From: Christensenella sp. UBA4636
GTDB taxonomy: Bacteria; Bacillota; Clostridia; Christensenellales; Borkfalkiaceae
Assembly (NCBI GenBank): GCA_002405915.1
Contig: DHMS01000033.1
Span: 108,331 to 172,330, forward strand
Reading direction: 5' to 3'
DNA length: 64,000 nucleotides
Shown: positions 1 through 6,207 of the stretch, in pieces
How positions within the stretch are numbered: the first letter of the stretch is position 1
Layout: every line of letters begins with the position of its first letter
Notes under the pieces: generated by a model
Told to the model about the DNA's origin: nothing
Database searches by the model: none
Seen by the model: only the letters and a program-made list of their open reading frames with translations
Program-made: the position numbers and the translations under genes

Positions 1-4
1 GACC

Positions 5-43
5 AACAAAAAAGATAGGGTTTATTGCCCTATCTTTTTTGTT
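5..43. terminator. Strong bidirectional terminator at the left edge
   Basis: A perfect 16-bp inverted repeat (5-20 with 28-43) surrounds a 7-nt loop. An A-run on the left arm and a T-run on the right arm mean it can act on either strand. The gene it serves lies outside the window on the left, so this is read from structure alone. Confidence 0.85.
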
Positions 44-68
44 GTGTTTAGGTGCGGGGTTTGCCCGT

Positions 69-150
69 GACCTCTTAGGTCCCGAACCATAGTTTGCCCT
101 AAAGGGCGTAAAGTTGAAAGTTGAAAATTGAGAGTTGAAAAGTGAAAATT
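69..150. repeat. Two mini-hairpins followed by a GTTGAAA heptamer array
   Basis: Two short hairpins come first (GACCT-CTT-AGGTC at 69-81 and GCCC-TAAA-GGGC at 96-107). They are followed by tandem 7-bp units related to GTTGAAA at 113-147. The same heptamer, or its complement TTTCAAC, recurs at 963, 3968, 4074 and 33721. No ORF overlaps it. Its role is unknown; it behaves like a dispersed intergenic repeat. Confidence 0.7.
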
Positions 151-222
151 AAGGAAGAATTATACGATATTTAAAGCTTGCATTCACCTACCTCATAAAA
201 GCACTAAAATTCGGCTATTGTG

Positions 223-251
223 TTGACAAAAGACATATTTTAGTTTATAAT
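223..251 (+). promoter_or_regulatory. Consensus promoter of the toxin-antitoxin pair
   Basis: TTGACA at 223-228, a 17-bp spacer and TATAAT at 246-251 match the SigA-type consensus fully. An AAGGAG ribosome site lies at about 268-273, just ahead of the antitoxin ATG at 283. Such a strong promoter normally needs autorepression by the antitoxin, but no clear operator palindrome was seen. Confidence 0.85.
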
Positions 252-282
252 TGAGTAAAACCAAGATAAGGAGTAAACGATT

Positions 283-579
283 ATGAAAACTAATCTAAAT
301 ATTAAAGTCGACGCGGATATACGCGACAGAGCGAAAAAGTTGTATGCGCAGATGGGGCTTGATATGACTACGGCGGTTAATTTGTTTTTAATTGCTTCTT
401 TAAGGGAACAAAAAATTCCGTTTGAGATATGCGCGGTTTCAAAACCTAACGAGGAAGAAGCTTACGAAAAGTTTTTCGCCGACAAACTAAGGATTGCCGA
501 AGAGCAAGAACGCGCGGGAATGGCACGCAGTTTTGACGATTTCGCCCAAAAAATGGATAGCCGCTATGACAACGACTGA
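283..579 (+). CDS. RelB/DinJ-family antitoxin
   Basis: This 98-aa protein opens with 'MKTNLNIKVDADIRDRAKK' and continues through a 'MTTAVNLFL' stretch. That is the ribbon-helix-helix pattern of the RelB/DinJ antitoxins, which bind DNA as dimers and use their C-terminal half to cover the toxin. The C-terminal part (residues 50-98) is charged and helical, as expected for toxin wrapping. The stop codon overlaps the toxin start by 14 bp, implying translational coupling. It is preceded by a consensus promoter and AAGGAG site and probably represses that promoter together with the toxin. The family call is strong; the exact subfamily name is not certain. Confidence 0.88.
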   Translation: MKTNLNIKVDADIRDRAKKLYAQMGLDMTTAVNLFLIASLREQKIPFEICAVSKPNEEEAYEKFFADKLRIAEEQERAGMARSFDDFAQKMDSRYDND

Positions 580-901
580 TTATAGCGCGGTAATTCTTCC
601 GCAAGCGGAGCAAGATATAACCGAAATTTTGGATTATATCGCCGTGAATTTGAAAAATCCGACTGCGACGAAAAATTTGTGGACGGATATTAAGGAAGCG
701 ATAGCGAGAGCAAAAGCATTCCCCTTTGCTATGCCGACTTTGAAAAACGAAAAAATAACGCTCGGCAAAGAATATCGCCGATTAGACGTAAACAATTACG
801 TTTTGATTTACAAAGTCAACGAAGCCAAAAAGGAAATTTGCATATTTGCAGTTTTCTATGCGCCGTCGAACGTTATAGCGAAAGTATTGAACAGAATATA
901 G
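566..901 (+). CDS. ParE/RelE-superfamily toxin
   Basis: This 111-aa protein begins at the ATG at 566, inside the antitoxin reading frame. The longer frame that opens at 494 would overlap the antitoxin by 86 bp and adds residues unlike the family. The sequence has the ParE/RelE layout: N-terminal 'AEQDITEILDYIA' helix, a second helix, then a beta-sheet ending in 'RRLDVNNYVLIYKV' and 'IFAVFYA'. Members of this superfamily either cleave ribosome-bound mRNA (RelE) or poison gyrase (ParE). The 'YRRLDVNNYVLIYKV' sheet and 'AEQDI' helix look closer to ParE, but the target cannot be told from sequence. It is co-transcribed with the antitoxin upstream. Confidence 0.85.
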   Translation: MTTTDYSAVILPQAEQDITEILDYIAVNLKNPTATKNLWTDIKEAIARAKAFPFAMPTLKNEKITLGKEYRRLDVNNYVLIYKVNEAKKEICIFAVFYAPSNVIAKVLNRI

Positions 902-962
902 CGAAAAAATTTGTCTCACAAAGATTTTTTTCAAAAGCGGAGGAAGGTCGGCACCTTGATAC

Positions 963-995
963 AAGTTGAAAATTGAAAGTTGAAAGGTTAAAATT
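963..995. repeat. GTTGAAA heptamer repeat, second copy
   Basis: Four 7-bp units (GTTGAAA, ATTGAAA, GTTGAAA, GGTTAAA) lie between the toxin gene and the metNIQ leader. The preceding bases at about 940-957 contain GAAGGTCGGC, which also appears next to the large heptamer array at about 33701, so a short flank may be part of the repeat family. Confidence 0.7.
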
Positions 996-1034
996 AAGGA
1001 AGGAATAAAAGTTAAAAATTTTTACAAAAATCGC

Positions 1035-1064
1035 TTGACAAACGGATAGCAGATATAGTAACAT
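1035..1064 (+). promoter_or_regulatory. Promoter of the metNIQ leader transcript
   Basis: TTGACA at 1035-1040 is followed after 18 bp by TAACAT (1059-1064), a fair -10 element. Transcription would begin near 1071, just before the short leader ORF with its GGAG site at 1081-1084. Confidence 0.6.
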
Positions 1065-1092
1065 ATACGCAAATAAAAACGGAGCGACACTT

Positions 1093-1200
1093 ATGCAAGC
1101 AAAAGCTACGAATTATACTTTTGAATTTTCGATGCGAATGTTAGCACCCCGAGCAGAAATGCGCGGGCTTATTGTCGTTCATTCGTTTTTGAAACAATAG
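1093..1200 (+). CDS. 35-aa Met-containing leader peptide ORF upstream of metNIQ
   Basis: The ORF has a GGAG ribosome site 8 nt upstream of its ATG and encodes 35 residues. There are four methionines (positions 1, 14, 16 and 23), including Met-Arg-Met and Glu-Met-Arg. It ends 18 nt before a rho-independent terminator (1219-1248) that sits in front of the methionine importer genes. Within the ORF, CCCGAG (1148-1153) is complementary to the 3' arm of the terminator, and CGGGC (1164-1168) to its 5' arm. This fits a ribosome-controlled attenuator that senses methionyl-tRNA. The reading is an inference from layout: no homologue is recognised, and the ORF could instead be incidental sequence inside a structured leader. 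Confidence 0.5.
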   Translation: MQAKATNYTFEFSMRMLAPRAEMRGLIVVHSFLKQ

Positions 1201-1218
1201 GTCTGAAAGCATATCTCG

Positions 1219-1248
1219 CCCGGGGCAACTAATCGCCTCGGGTTTTTT
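1219..1248 (+). terminator. Terminator/attenuator before metN
   Basis: An 8-bp stem (CCCGGGGC with GCCTCGGG, one G-U pair) has an 8-nt loop and is followed by six T. It lies between a promoter plus leader ORF and metN, 55 nt ahead of the metN start, so it probably conditionally stops transcription of the importer operon. Confidence 0.8.
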
Positions 1249-1302
1249 CTATACTCAAAATTCCGAAAAACAAAAATTCGCCTTAGCGGCAACGGAGAAA
1301 AA

Positions 1303-2295
1303 ATGATTCAATTAAGAAACTTAACAAAAACTTACATTTCGAATAAGACAAAAATTACGCCCGTACAAGACGTAAACCTGACTATAAAAGACGGCGAGGT
1401 TTTCGGCATAATCGGTCTTTCGGGCGCGGGCAAAAGCACGCTCGTAAGATGCATGAATTTAACCGAAAAACCTACGTCGGGCAGTGTTTTTATCGACGGA
1501 GAAAACCTCGTTACGGCAAACGAAAAACAATTAAGACTTTTACGAAAGAAAATTTCGATGATTTTTCAGCAATATAACCTCTTACAACAAAGAACCGTGC
1601 TTAAAAACGTTGAACTTGCAGGCGAAATTCACAACGACAAAGGCAGAAGAGAAAAAGCGATAAGGCTTTTAAAATTAGTCGGTCTTGAAAGTAAATTGAA
1701 CGCCTACCCCGCCGAACTTTCGGGCGGACAACAACAGAGAGTTGCCATAGCGCGCGCGTTGATGACAAACCCGAGCGTGCTATTATGCGACGAAGCGACT
1801 TCCGCGCTCGACCCCGAAACGACGAAAGCCATTCTCGAACTAATAAAAAAACTCAATAAAGAACTTAACCTTACCGTCGTTATAATATCACACCAAATGT
1901 CTGTAATCGAATCTATTTGCGAAAGAGTTGCGATAATGGACAATTCGAAGATTGTAGAACAAGGAAGCATTACCGATATTTTTCTTTTTCCGAAAGAAAA
2001 CGTAACGAAAAAGCTTATATATTCAGGAAAAATTAGCCTTAACTTAAAAGGCAAAAAGCTTATAAAAATTACTTTCAACGGCGGTATAGACCAACCGATA
2101 ATAGCGAAAGCGGCACAAGATTGCAATGTTTTGTTATCGATTCTTCACGCCGAAACAAAGATTTTAAACAGCACGACTTACGGGCAAGTTCTGCTCGATT
2201 TACCGAATTATCTAAGCGATATAAGTAAGTTAAAAGAATATCTAAACAAAGAAAAAATTATTTTTGAGGAGGTTGACGGAAATGACTTTTGTTGA
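1303..2295 (+). CDS. metN: MetN, methionine ABC importer ATP-binding protein
   Basis: This 330-aa ATPase powers uptake of methionine through MetI, with MetQ as the binding lipoprotein. Walker A is GLSGAGKS at residues 38-45. The Q-loop 'FQQYNLL', the signature LSGGQQQR, Walker B VLLCDEAT and the switch His in 'IISHQM' follow in order. The C-terminal 80 or so residues form the NIL domain typical of MetN, which binds methionine and closes the transporter when internal levels are high. The next gene, metI, overlaps its end by 14 bp. The operon sits behind a leader ORF and terminator, which suggests control by methionine supply. Neighbours metI and metQ make the assignment secure. Confidence 0.96.
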   Translation: MIQLRNLTKTYISNKTKITPVQDVNLTIKDGEVFGIIGLSGAGKSTLVRCMNLTEKPTSGSVFIDGENLVTANEKQLRLLRKKISMIFQQYNLLQQRTVLKNVELAGEIHNDKGRREKAIRLLKLVGLESKLNAYPAELSGGQQQRVAIARALMTNPSVLLCDEATSALDPETTKAILELIKKLNKELNLTVVIISHQMSVIESICERVAIMDNSKIVEQGSITDIFLFPKENVTKKLIYSGKISLNLKGKKLIKITFNGGIDQPIIAKAAQDCNVLLSILHAETKILNSTTYGQVLLDLPNYLSDISKLKEYLNKEKIIFEEVDGNDFC

Positions 2296-2953
2296 GTTTT
2301 TAACGATGACGGCGGAAACGCTCGCTATGACTTTTATATCGACGATTATCGCCTACCTATTAGGTTTGCCGTGCGGCGTTTTATTGAACGTAACCGCAAA
2401 AAACGGACTAAGACCGTGCAAAGCGTTAAATTTTGCGCTCGGGCTTATCGTCAATATTTTACGGTCTATCCCCTGCCTTATAGTTATAGTTCTTTGTATA
2501 CCTTGGACGAGAGCTTGGTTCGGACGGGCTTCTTCCGAATGGTACACGATTATTATCCCCGTAACGGTCTGCGCGTTCGGGTTCGTATCGAGAATGGTCG
2601 AACAATCGCTCGCCGAGGTTCCGACGGGAGAAATCGAAGCAGTAAAATCGCTCGGAGCAACAGATTTTCAACTAATATACAAAGTTTTGTTGCCGGAAGC
2701 AAAATGTTCGCTTATTTTAGGCACAGCCGTGGTGCTTGTGAACGTTCTCGGGTACACTTCGTTCGCATACAACATAGGCGCGGGCGGTCTTATATCGGGC
2801 GTATACAATTTCTATAAACTTCACACCGGCGACTATCTTTTTCAACCCGTATTTTGGATTTTAATTCTTACCGTAGTGATAATCGTTCAGCTTATCCAAG
2901 AAGCAGGACTGAGAATATCGAAAAAATTAGACAAAAGGAGTCTTTTGAAATGA
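2282..2953 (+). CDS. metI: MetI, methionine ABC importer permease
   Basis: This 223-aa membrane protein has about five hydrophobic segments and the binding-protein-dependent permease loop 'EVPTGEIEAVKSLGATDFQLIYKVLLPEA', which docks on MetN. The start chosen is the ATG at 2282, because GAGGAGG lies 9 nt upstream at 2266-2272. A TTG at 2264 would place that ribosome site inside the gene. It overlaps metN by 14 bp and its stop codon overlaps the metQ start (ATGA), so all three proteins are translationally coupled. The length matches the MetI family. Confidence 0.95.
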   Translation: MTFVEFLTMTAETLAMTFISTIIAYLLGLPCGVLLNVTAKNGLRPCKALNFALGLIVNILRSIPCLIVIVLCIPWTRAWFGRASSEWYTIIIPVTVCAFGFVSRMVEQSLAEVPTGEIEAVKSLGATDFQLIYKVLLPEAKCSLILGTAVVLVNVLGYTSFAYNIGAGGLISGVYNFYKLHTGDYLFQPVFWILILTVVIIVQLIQEAGLRISKKLDKRSLLK

Positions 2954-3843
2954 AAAAACTAATCAAACTCTTAGCAAATTTAACATTGTGCCTTATTTTA
3001 CCGCTTACGCTTATTGTTCAAAGCGGTTGCGCAAAAAACGATGAAAACGTAATTTACGTTTGCTCTTCGAGCGTACCGCACGCCGAAGTTCTCAACGGCA
3101 TAGTCAAAAAAGAACTTGCGGCAAAAGGTTATGAATTGCGCGTTTCCGTTCTTGACTGGACGCTTCAAAACGACGCAGTAGCAAACAAAGACTACGACGC
3201 GAATTATTTTCAACACGTTCCTTATCTCGAAACGTATGCGGGAAAAACGGAACTGTTCGCAACATGCAAAGTGCATTATGAGCCGTTAGGCATTTACTAC
3301 GGAAAAACGACGGTCGGCACAGACCTGAAAAGCGGAACGACCTTTGAAATTTGCGACGACGAATCCAACGCGATTAGAGCGTTTGCTCTGCTCGAAAACA
3401 AGGGCGTGATATCAAGAGAAGCGGAAAAAGAAAACTTTCCTATAACAGAGTCGGACGACAAATTGAATTTTAGCGAAACGTCAAAAATTTGGACGAGCAA
3501 AGACGGGACAATAAAAGTAACGCTTGTTGCCGAAGAATTGCTCGTTTCTCTTATAAACGACTATGATTTTGCACTCTTGCCGTGCAATACTGCGCTTACA
3601 GGCAAGATAACAAGTGAAAGAATGGTTACTAAAGAGGACGACCCGGCGCAAGTTGCGGAAAAAGCAAACGTTATCGCCGCGCGAAAAGCCGATTACAAAA
3701 ACGACGAAAAATACAAAGCGAAAATCGACGCGCTTACCGACGTTATGCTTTCGAAAGCCGTTTCCGATTATTTTAAAGAAAAATACAACGGCGTGATTAT
3801 TTGCGATGACTCTACTCAGATAGATTTGAGAAATTCAATATAA
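2950..3843 (+). CDS. metQ: MetQ, methionine-binding lipoprotein
   Basis: This 297-aa substrate-binding lipoprotein of the NlpA/MetQ family feeds methionine to MetNI at the outer face of the membrane. Residues 1-25 form a signal peptide ending in V-Q-S-G-Cys, where Cys is the lipidated residue; Gln at -3 is a slightly unusual lipobox. The mature part contains the family features 'VPHAEVLNGIVKKEL', 'ANYFQHVPYLE' and the hinge region 'ALLPCNTALTGKI'. The start is the ATG at 2950, overlapping the metI stop; the frame open further upstream overlaps metI and lacks a signal sequence. A terminator follows 12 nt after the stop. Confidence 0.95.
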   Translation: MKKLIKLLANLTLCLILPLTLIVQSGCAKNDENVIYVCSSSVPHAEVLNGIVKKELAAKGYELRVSVLDWTLQNDAVANKDYDANYFQHVPYLETYAGKTELFATCKVHYEPLGIYYGKTTVGTDLKSGTTFEICDDESNAIRAFALLENKGVISREAEKENFPITESDDKLNFSETSKIWTSKDGTIKVTLVAEELLVSLINDYDFALLPCNTALTGKITSERMVTKEDDPAQVAEKANVIAARKADYKNDEKYKAKIDALTDVMLSKAVSDYFKEKYNGVIICDDSTQIDLRNSI

Positions 3844-3854
3844 ATTTATAGATG

Positions 3855-3882
3855 AAAAGTCGCCCGTTCGGACGACTTTTTT
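3855..3882 (+). terminator. Terminator of the metNIQ operon
   Basis: AAAAGTCG (3855-3862) pairs with CGACTTTT (3873-3880) around a GC-rich loop and continues into T residues. It lies 12 nt after the metQ stop codon. Confidence 0.85.
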
Positions 3883-3967
3883 CAATGTTGATTTGTTTTT
3901 TATTTTACAAAGATTTTTATAAAATAGTTGACAATCTAAATGTGAAAAATACTTGTATGAGCGTTAC

Positions 3968-4106
3968 TTTCACCTTTCAATTTTCAACTTTCAACTTAAT
4001 CAATATTCTCTAATCCATCGCTAAAGCGGTCTTCCTTCCCAGCCTTGCTTCGCAAACGTGGAAATGTCGATATCTTTCACCTTTCAATTTTCAACTTTCA
4101 ACTTAA
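3968..4106. repeat. Duplicated TTTCAAY heptamer block
   Basis: Two nearly identical blocks (3968-4000 and 4074-4106) each read TTTCACC-TTTCAAT-TTTCAAC-TTTCAAC. They are about 106 bp apart in the space between metQ and the convergent acetyltransferase gene. No ORF or promoter is evident between them. They are the complement-strand version of the arrays at 113 and 965. Confidence 0.75.
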
Positions 4107-4126
4107 AAAGTGGGGCTATAAGTCGA

Positions 4127-4804
4127 TTAACCGTCGATTTTGAACTTTTTTCTTTGAGAGAGCGGTGTAGCGTTGCTTATGTACGTTTCCCAGACGTTCA
4201 TGCGGTCTTGCTCGTCGATTTGGCGAATAACTTTGGCGGGAACGCCCGCGACTATGGTGTTGGCGGGAACGTCTTTCGTGACGACTGCGCCCGCGGCGAC
4301 TATGCTGTTTTCGCCTATTGTAACGCCGCCGCAAATTATCGCGCCGGAACAAATCCAGCAACCGTCTTTAACGGTAATCGGAGAAGAATATTCGAGGTCA
4401 TGCCGCCCGTCGGGATAGTCGGCGTTTAGCCTTTCTTCCGCGATAAACGGGTGGTTAGGCGTTACCAAAGTGACGTTTGCGCCGAGCCACACGCCGTTGC
4501 CGAGCGTTATGGGCGAAACGTCTAAAAACACGCAATTATAATTGAAAAAACACTCTTTTCCGACAGAAATATTTACCCCGTATTCAGTGTGAAACGGCGC
4601 AAAAACGGTAAGACCTTTACCTTTTGCGGACGGGATAAGTTTTTCGAGCGTTCTTTGCTTTCTTCTGTATTGCCAAAGTGGAATTCTGTTGAACTTATCG
4701 CACAAAAGAAGTCCGCGAATATGTTGTTTTTCGATATCTTTACTTGTTGAATTATAAAGTTTTCCGCTTATCATGCGTTCCCAATCGCTAATGCCGTTTT
4801 TCAT
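4127..4804 (-). CDS. Maltose/galactoside O-acetyltransferase-like enzyme
   Basis: This 225-aa enzyme belongs to the left-handed beta-helix acetyltransferases and would transfer acetyl from acetyl-CoA to a sugar hydroxyl. The N-terminal Mac-type segment ('MISGKLYNS', 'DIEKQHIRGLLLCDKFN') is followed by hexapeptide repeats with the family motifs 'GVNISVGKECFFNYNCVFLD', 'LVTPNHP' (catalytic His) and 'AAGAVVTKDVPANTIVAGVPAKVIR' at the acetyl-CoA site. Length matches the family (about 185-225 aa). The substrate cannot be deduced. It is a single gene with its own promoter (4854-4882, minus strand). Confidence 0.9.
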   Translation of the reverse strand: MKNGISDWERMISGKLYNSTSKDIEKQHIRGLLLCDKFNRIPLWQYRRKQRTLEKLIPSAKGKGLTVFAPFHTEYGVNISVGKECFFNYNCVFLDVSPITLGNGVWLGANVTLVTPNHPFIAEERLNADYPDGRHDLEYSSPITVKDGCWICSGAIICGGVTIGENSIVAAGAVVTKDVPANTIVAGVPAKVIRQIDEQDRMNVWETYISNATPLSQRKKFKIDG

Positions 4805-4853
4805 TTTACCTCCGCTTGCTTTGGACTATGATTTTTTTCACATGTTTGATATC

Positions 4854-4882
4854 AGTATATCACTTTGTAGTGCAAATTGCAA
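4854..4882 (-). promoter_or_regulatory. Promoter of the acetyltransferase gene
   Basis: On the minus strand TTGCAA (4882-4877), a 17-bp spacer and TATACT (4859-4854) lie about 50 nt ahead of the ATG at 4804. Confidence 0.75.
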
Positions 4883-4932
4883 CACATTTTTCAAGATTTC
4901 TTATTTTGAAAATCAAATTGCGCGGATTTGAT

Positions 4933-4961
4933 TGACTGAAAGCGAAAAAGTATTGTATAAT
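4933..4961 (+). promoter_or_regulatory. Promoter of the Doc-like toxin module
   Basis: TTGACT (4933-4938), a 17-bp spacer and TATAAT (4956-4961) precede an AGGAG site (4981-4985) and the ATG at 4992. Confidence 0.85.
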
Positions 4962-4991
4962 TATCGGAGCGATTACTAAAAGGAGCTTTTT

Positions 4992-5096
4992 ATGGGGATT
5001 GACGAAGTTGTAAATGCGAGCGACGAAATTGTGGCGGAAGTTTCGGCGGAGATTATCGAAGAAAACATCGAAGCTTACACGGAGCTTGCGAAATGA
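4992..5096 (+). CDS. 34-aa small protein, candidate antitoxin partner of the Doc-like toxin
   Basis: This short acidic ORF starts at an ATG 6 nt after AGGAG and lies directly behind a strong promoter. Its stop overlaps the toxin start as ATGA, the coupling usual for antitoxin-toxin pairs. The product is helical and Glu-rich (for example 'EIVAEVSAEIIEENIEAYTE'). It lacks the DNA-binding Phd fold expected of a full antitoxin (about 70-80 aa), so it may keep only a toxin-binding helix, or be the remnant of a shortened gene. No family is recognised. Confidence 0.6.
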   Translation: MGIDEVVNASDEIVAEVSAEIIEENIEAYTELAK

Positions 5097-5482
5097 TTTG
5101 GCTTACTAAAAAACAATTGCTTTTTCTGCACGAAAAAATTGCGGAAGCGACGGGAGGCTCGGACAAAACGCGCGACGAAGGGCTTTTGGAGTCGGCTTTG
5201 CTTTCGCCGATGCAAGTTTACGGAGATAGCGAACTTTTTCCGACGGTTATAGACAAAACCGTGCGGCTTGCGTGCGGAATAACGGGCAATCACCCGTTTA
5301 TCGACGGTAACAAGCGAACGGGAGCGCATGCAATGCTCGTTACGCTTAGGCTAAACAATATAAAACTTTGCTACACGCAAGAGGAACTTTCTTCCGTATT
5401 TTGGCAACTTGCCGCGGATAAAATAGGTTACGACGAGTTGCGCGAATGGGTTTTAAAACATATTAAAAACGAGGGTGTTTGA
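5093..5482 (+). CDS. doc: Doc-like (death-on-curing, Fic fold) toxin
   Basis: This 129-aa protein belongs to the Doc branch of the Fic superfamily, which phosphorylates elongation factor Tu and stops translation. The catalytic loop HPFIDGNKRTG (residues 67-77) keeps the His, Asp, Asn, Lys and Arg of the HxFxDxNKR motif; Gly replaces the Ala common in phage P1 Doc. The N-terminal 'MIWLTKKQLLFLHEKIAE' and 'RDEGLLESALLSP' are typical of the family. It is translationally coupled to the 34-aa ORF upstream. The convergent flavoprotein gene ends 17 nt downstream. Confidence 0.92.
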   Translation: MIWLTKKQLLFLHEKIAEATGGSDKTRDEGLLESALLSPMQVYGDSELFPTVIDKTVRLACGITGNHPFIDGNKRTGAHAMLVTLRLNNIKLCYTQEELSSVFWQLAADKIGYDELREWVLKHIKNEGV

Positions 5483-5499
5483 TTTACCCTCGCTATTTT

Positions 5500-6117
5500 T
5501 TACCTTATAAAGTTTGTGAAAACGCGTTCTTCTTGTTCGGGCATACCGAAACGTTCTTTGCCGAGCGCGATTGACTTCATTAAAAAGACCATGTTGCGGG
5601 CTAAAACGCGCATAGTGCGCAAGCCCTCCAAATCTTCCTTAGCCTCGCCCGGGAGCCTACCGTGAACACTGTTCCAGTACGCGCTCGAAGCGATAGGCAT
5701 ACCGGAAATGGTGAAGTATTTATTGAGTTCGTCGAAGGTAGACGAGCAACCGCCGCGGCGCGCGACCGCAACGCTTGCACCCACTTTGAACGATTTATCG
5801 AACGACGAAGAATAGAAAAGCCTGTCTAAAAGCGAAACGAGCGTGCCGTTTGCCGAAGCATAGTATACGGGTGAGCCGACGACAAGACCGTCCGCTTCTT
5901 TAAACTTTTCGGCAAGTTCGTTGACGATATCGTTGAACACGCATTTGCCGTTCTTGTGGCAGTAACCGCACGCGGCGCAACCGCGGATATCAAGTCCGCC
6001 CACCGTTACTATTTCCGCTTCAACGCCCTCTTCCACAAAGATTTTGCGCATTTCGTCAAGCGCGGTAAAAGTGTTGCCCTCTTTTTTAGGAGAGCCGTTA
6101 ATAAGTAAAACTTTCAT
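5500..6117 (-). CDS. Iron-sulfur flavoprotein / NADPH-dependent FMN reductase family
   Basis: This 205-aa flavodoxin-fold protein opens with the FMN phosphate loop 'LLINGSPKKEGNT'. It has a compact cysteine cluster C47-x2-C50-x2-C53-x5-C59, which in the iron-sulfur flavoprotein family holds a 4Fe-4S cluster. 'VVGSPVYYASANG' completes the flavin site. Such proteins pass electrons in anaerobes, often for detoxification of oxygen or quinones; the physiological partner here is unknown. It lies 90 nt downstream of an ABC exporter gene on the same strand and may share its transcript. Confidence 0.9.
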   Translation of the reverse strand: MKVLLINGSPKKEGNTFTALDEMRKIFVEEGVEAEIVTVGGLDIRGCAACGYCHKNGKCVFNDIVNELAEKFKEADGLVVGSPVYYASANGTLVSLLDRLFYSSSFDKSFKVGASVAVARRGGCSSTFDELNKYFTISGMPIASSAYWNSVHGRLPGEAKEDLEGLRTMRVLARNMVFLMKSIALGKERFGMPEQEERVFTNFIR

Positions 6118-6207
6118 ATCATCAAAACCTCTTTAAAATCATAAAAATTGTGCGATAATCGACTTATAGCCTTGCTTTTTGCGATTTTTAAGCCGATAGA
6201 TTTTCAT

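Noticed and set aside
1081..1302. SAM riboswitch or T-box before metN
   Set aside because: Only one stable stem-terminator and a short ORF were found; none of the conserved SAM-I or T-box motifs was recognised.
2371..2817. Arg-rich 148-aa frame inside metI
   Set aside because: Out-of-frame shadow of metI; composition is not protein-like and there is no start signal.
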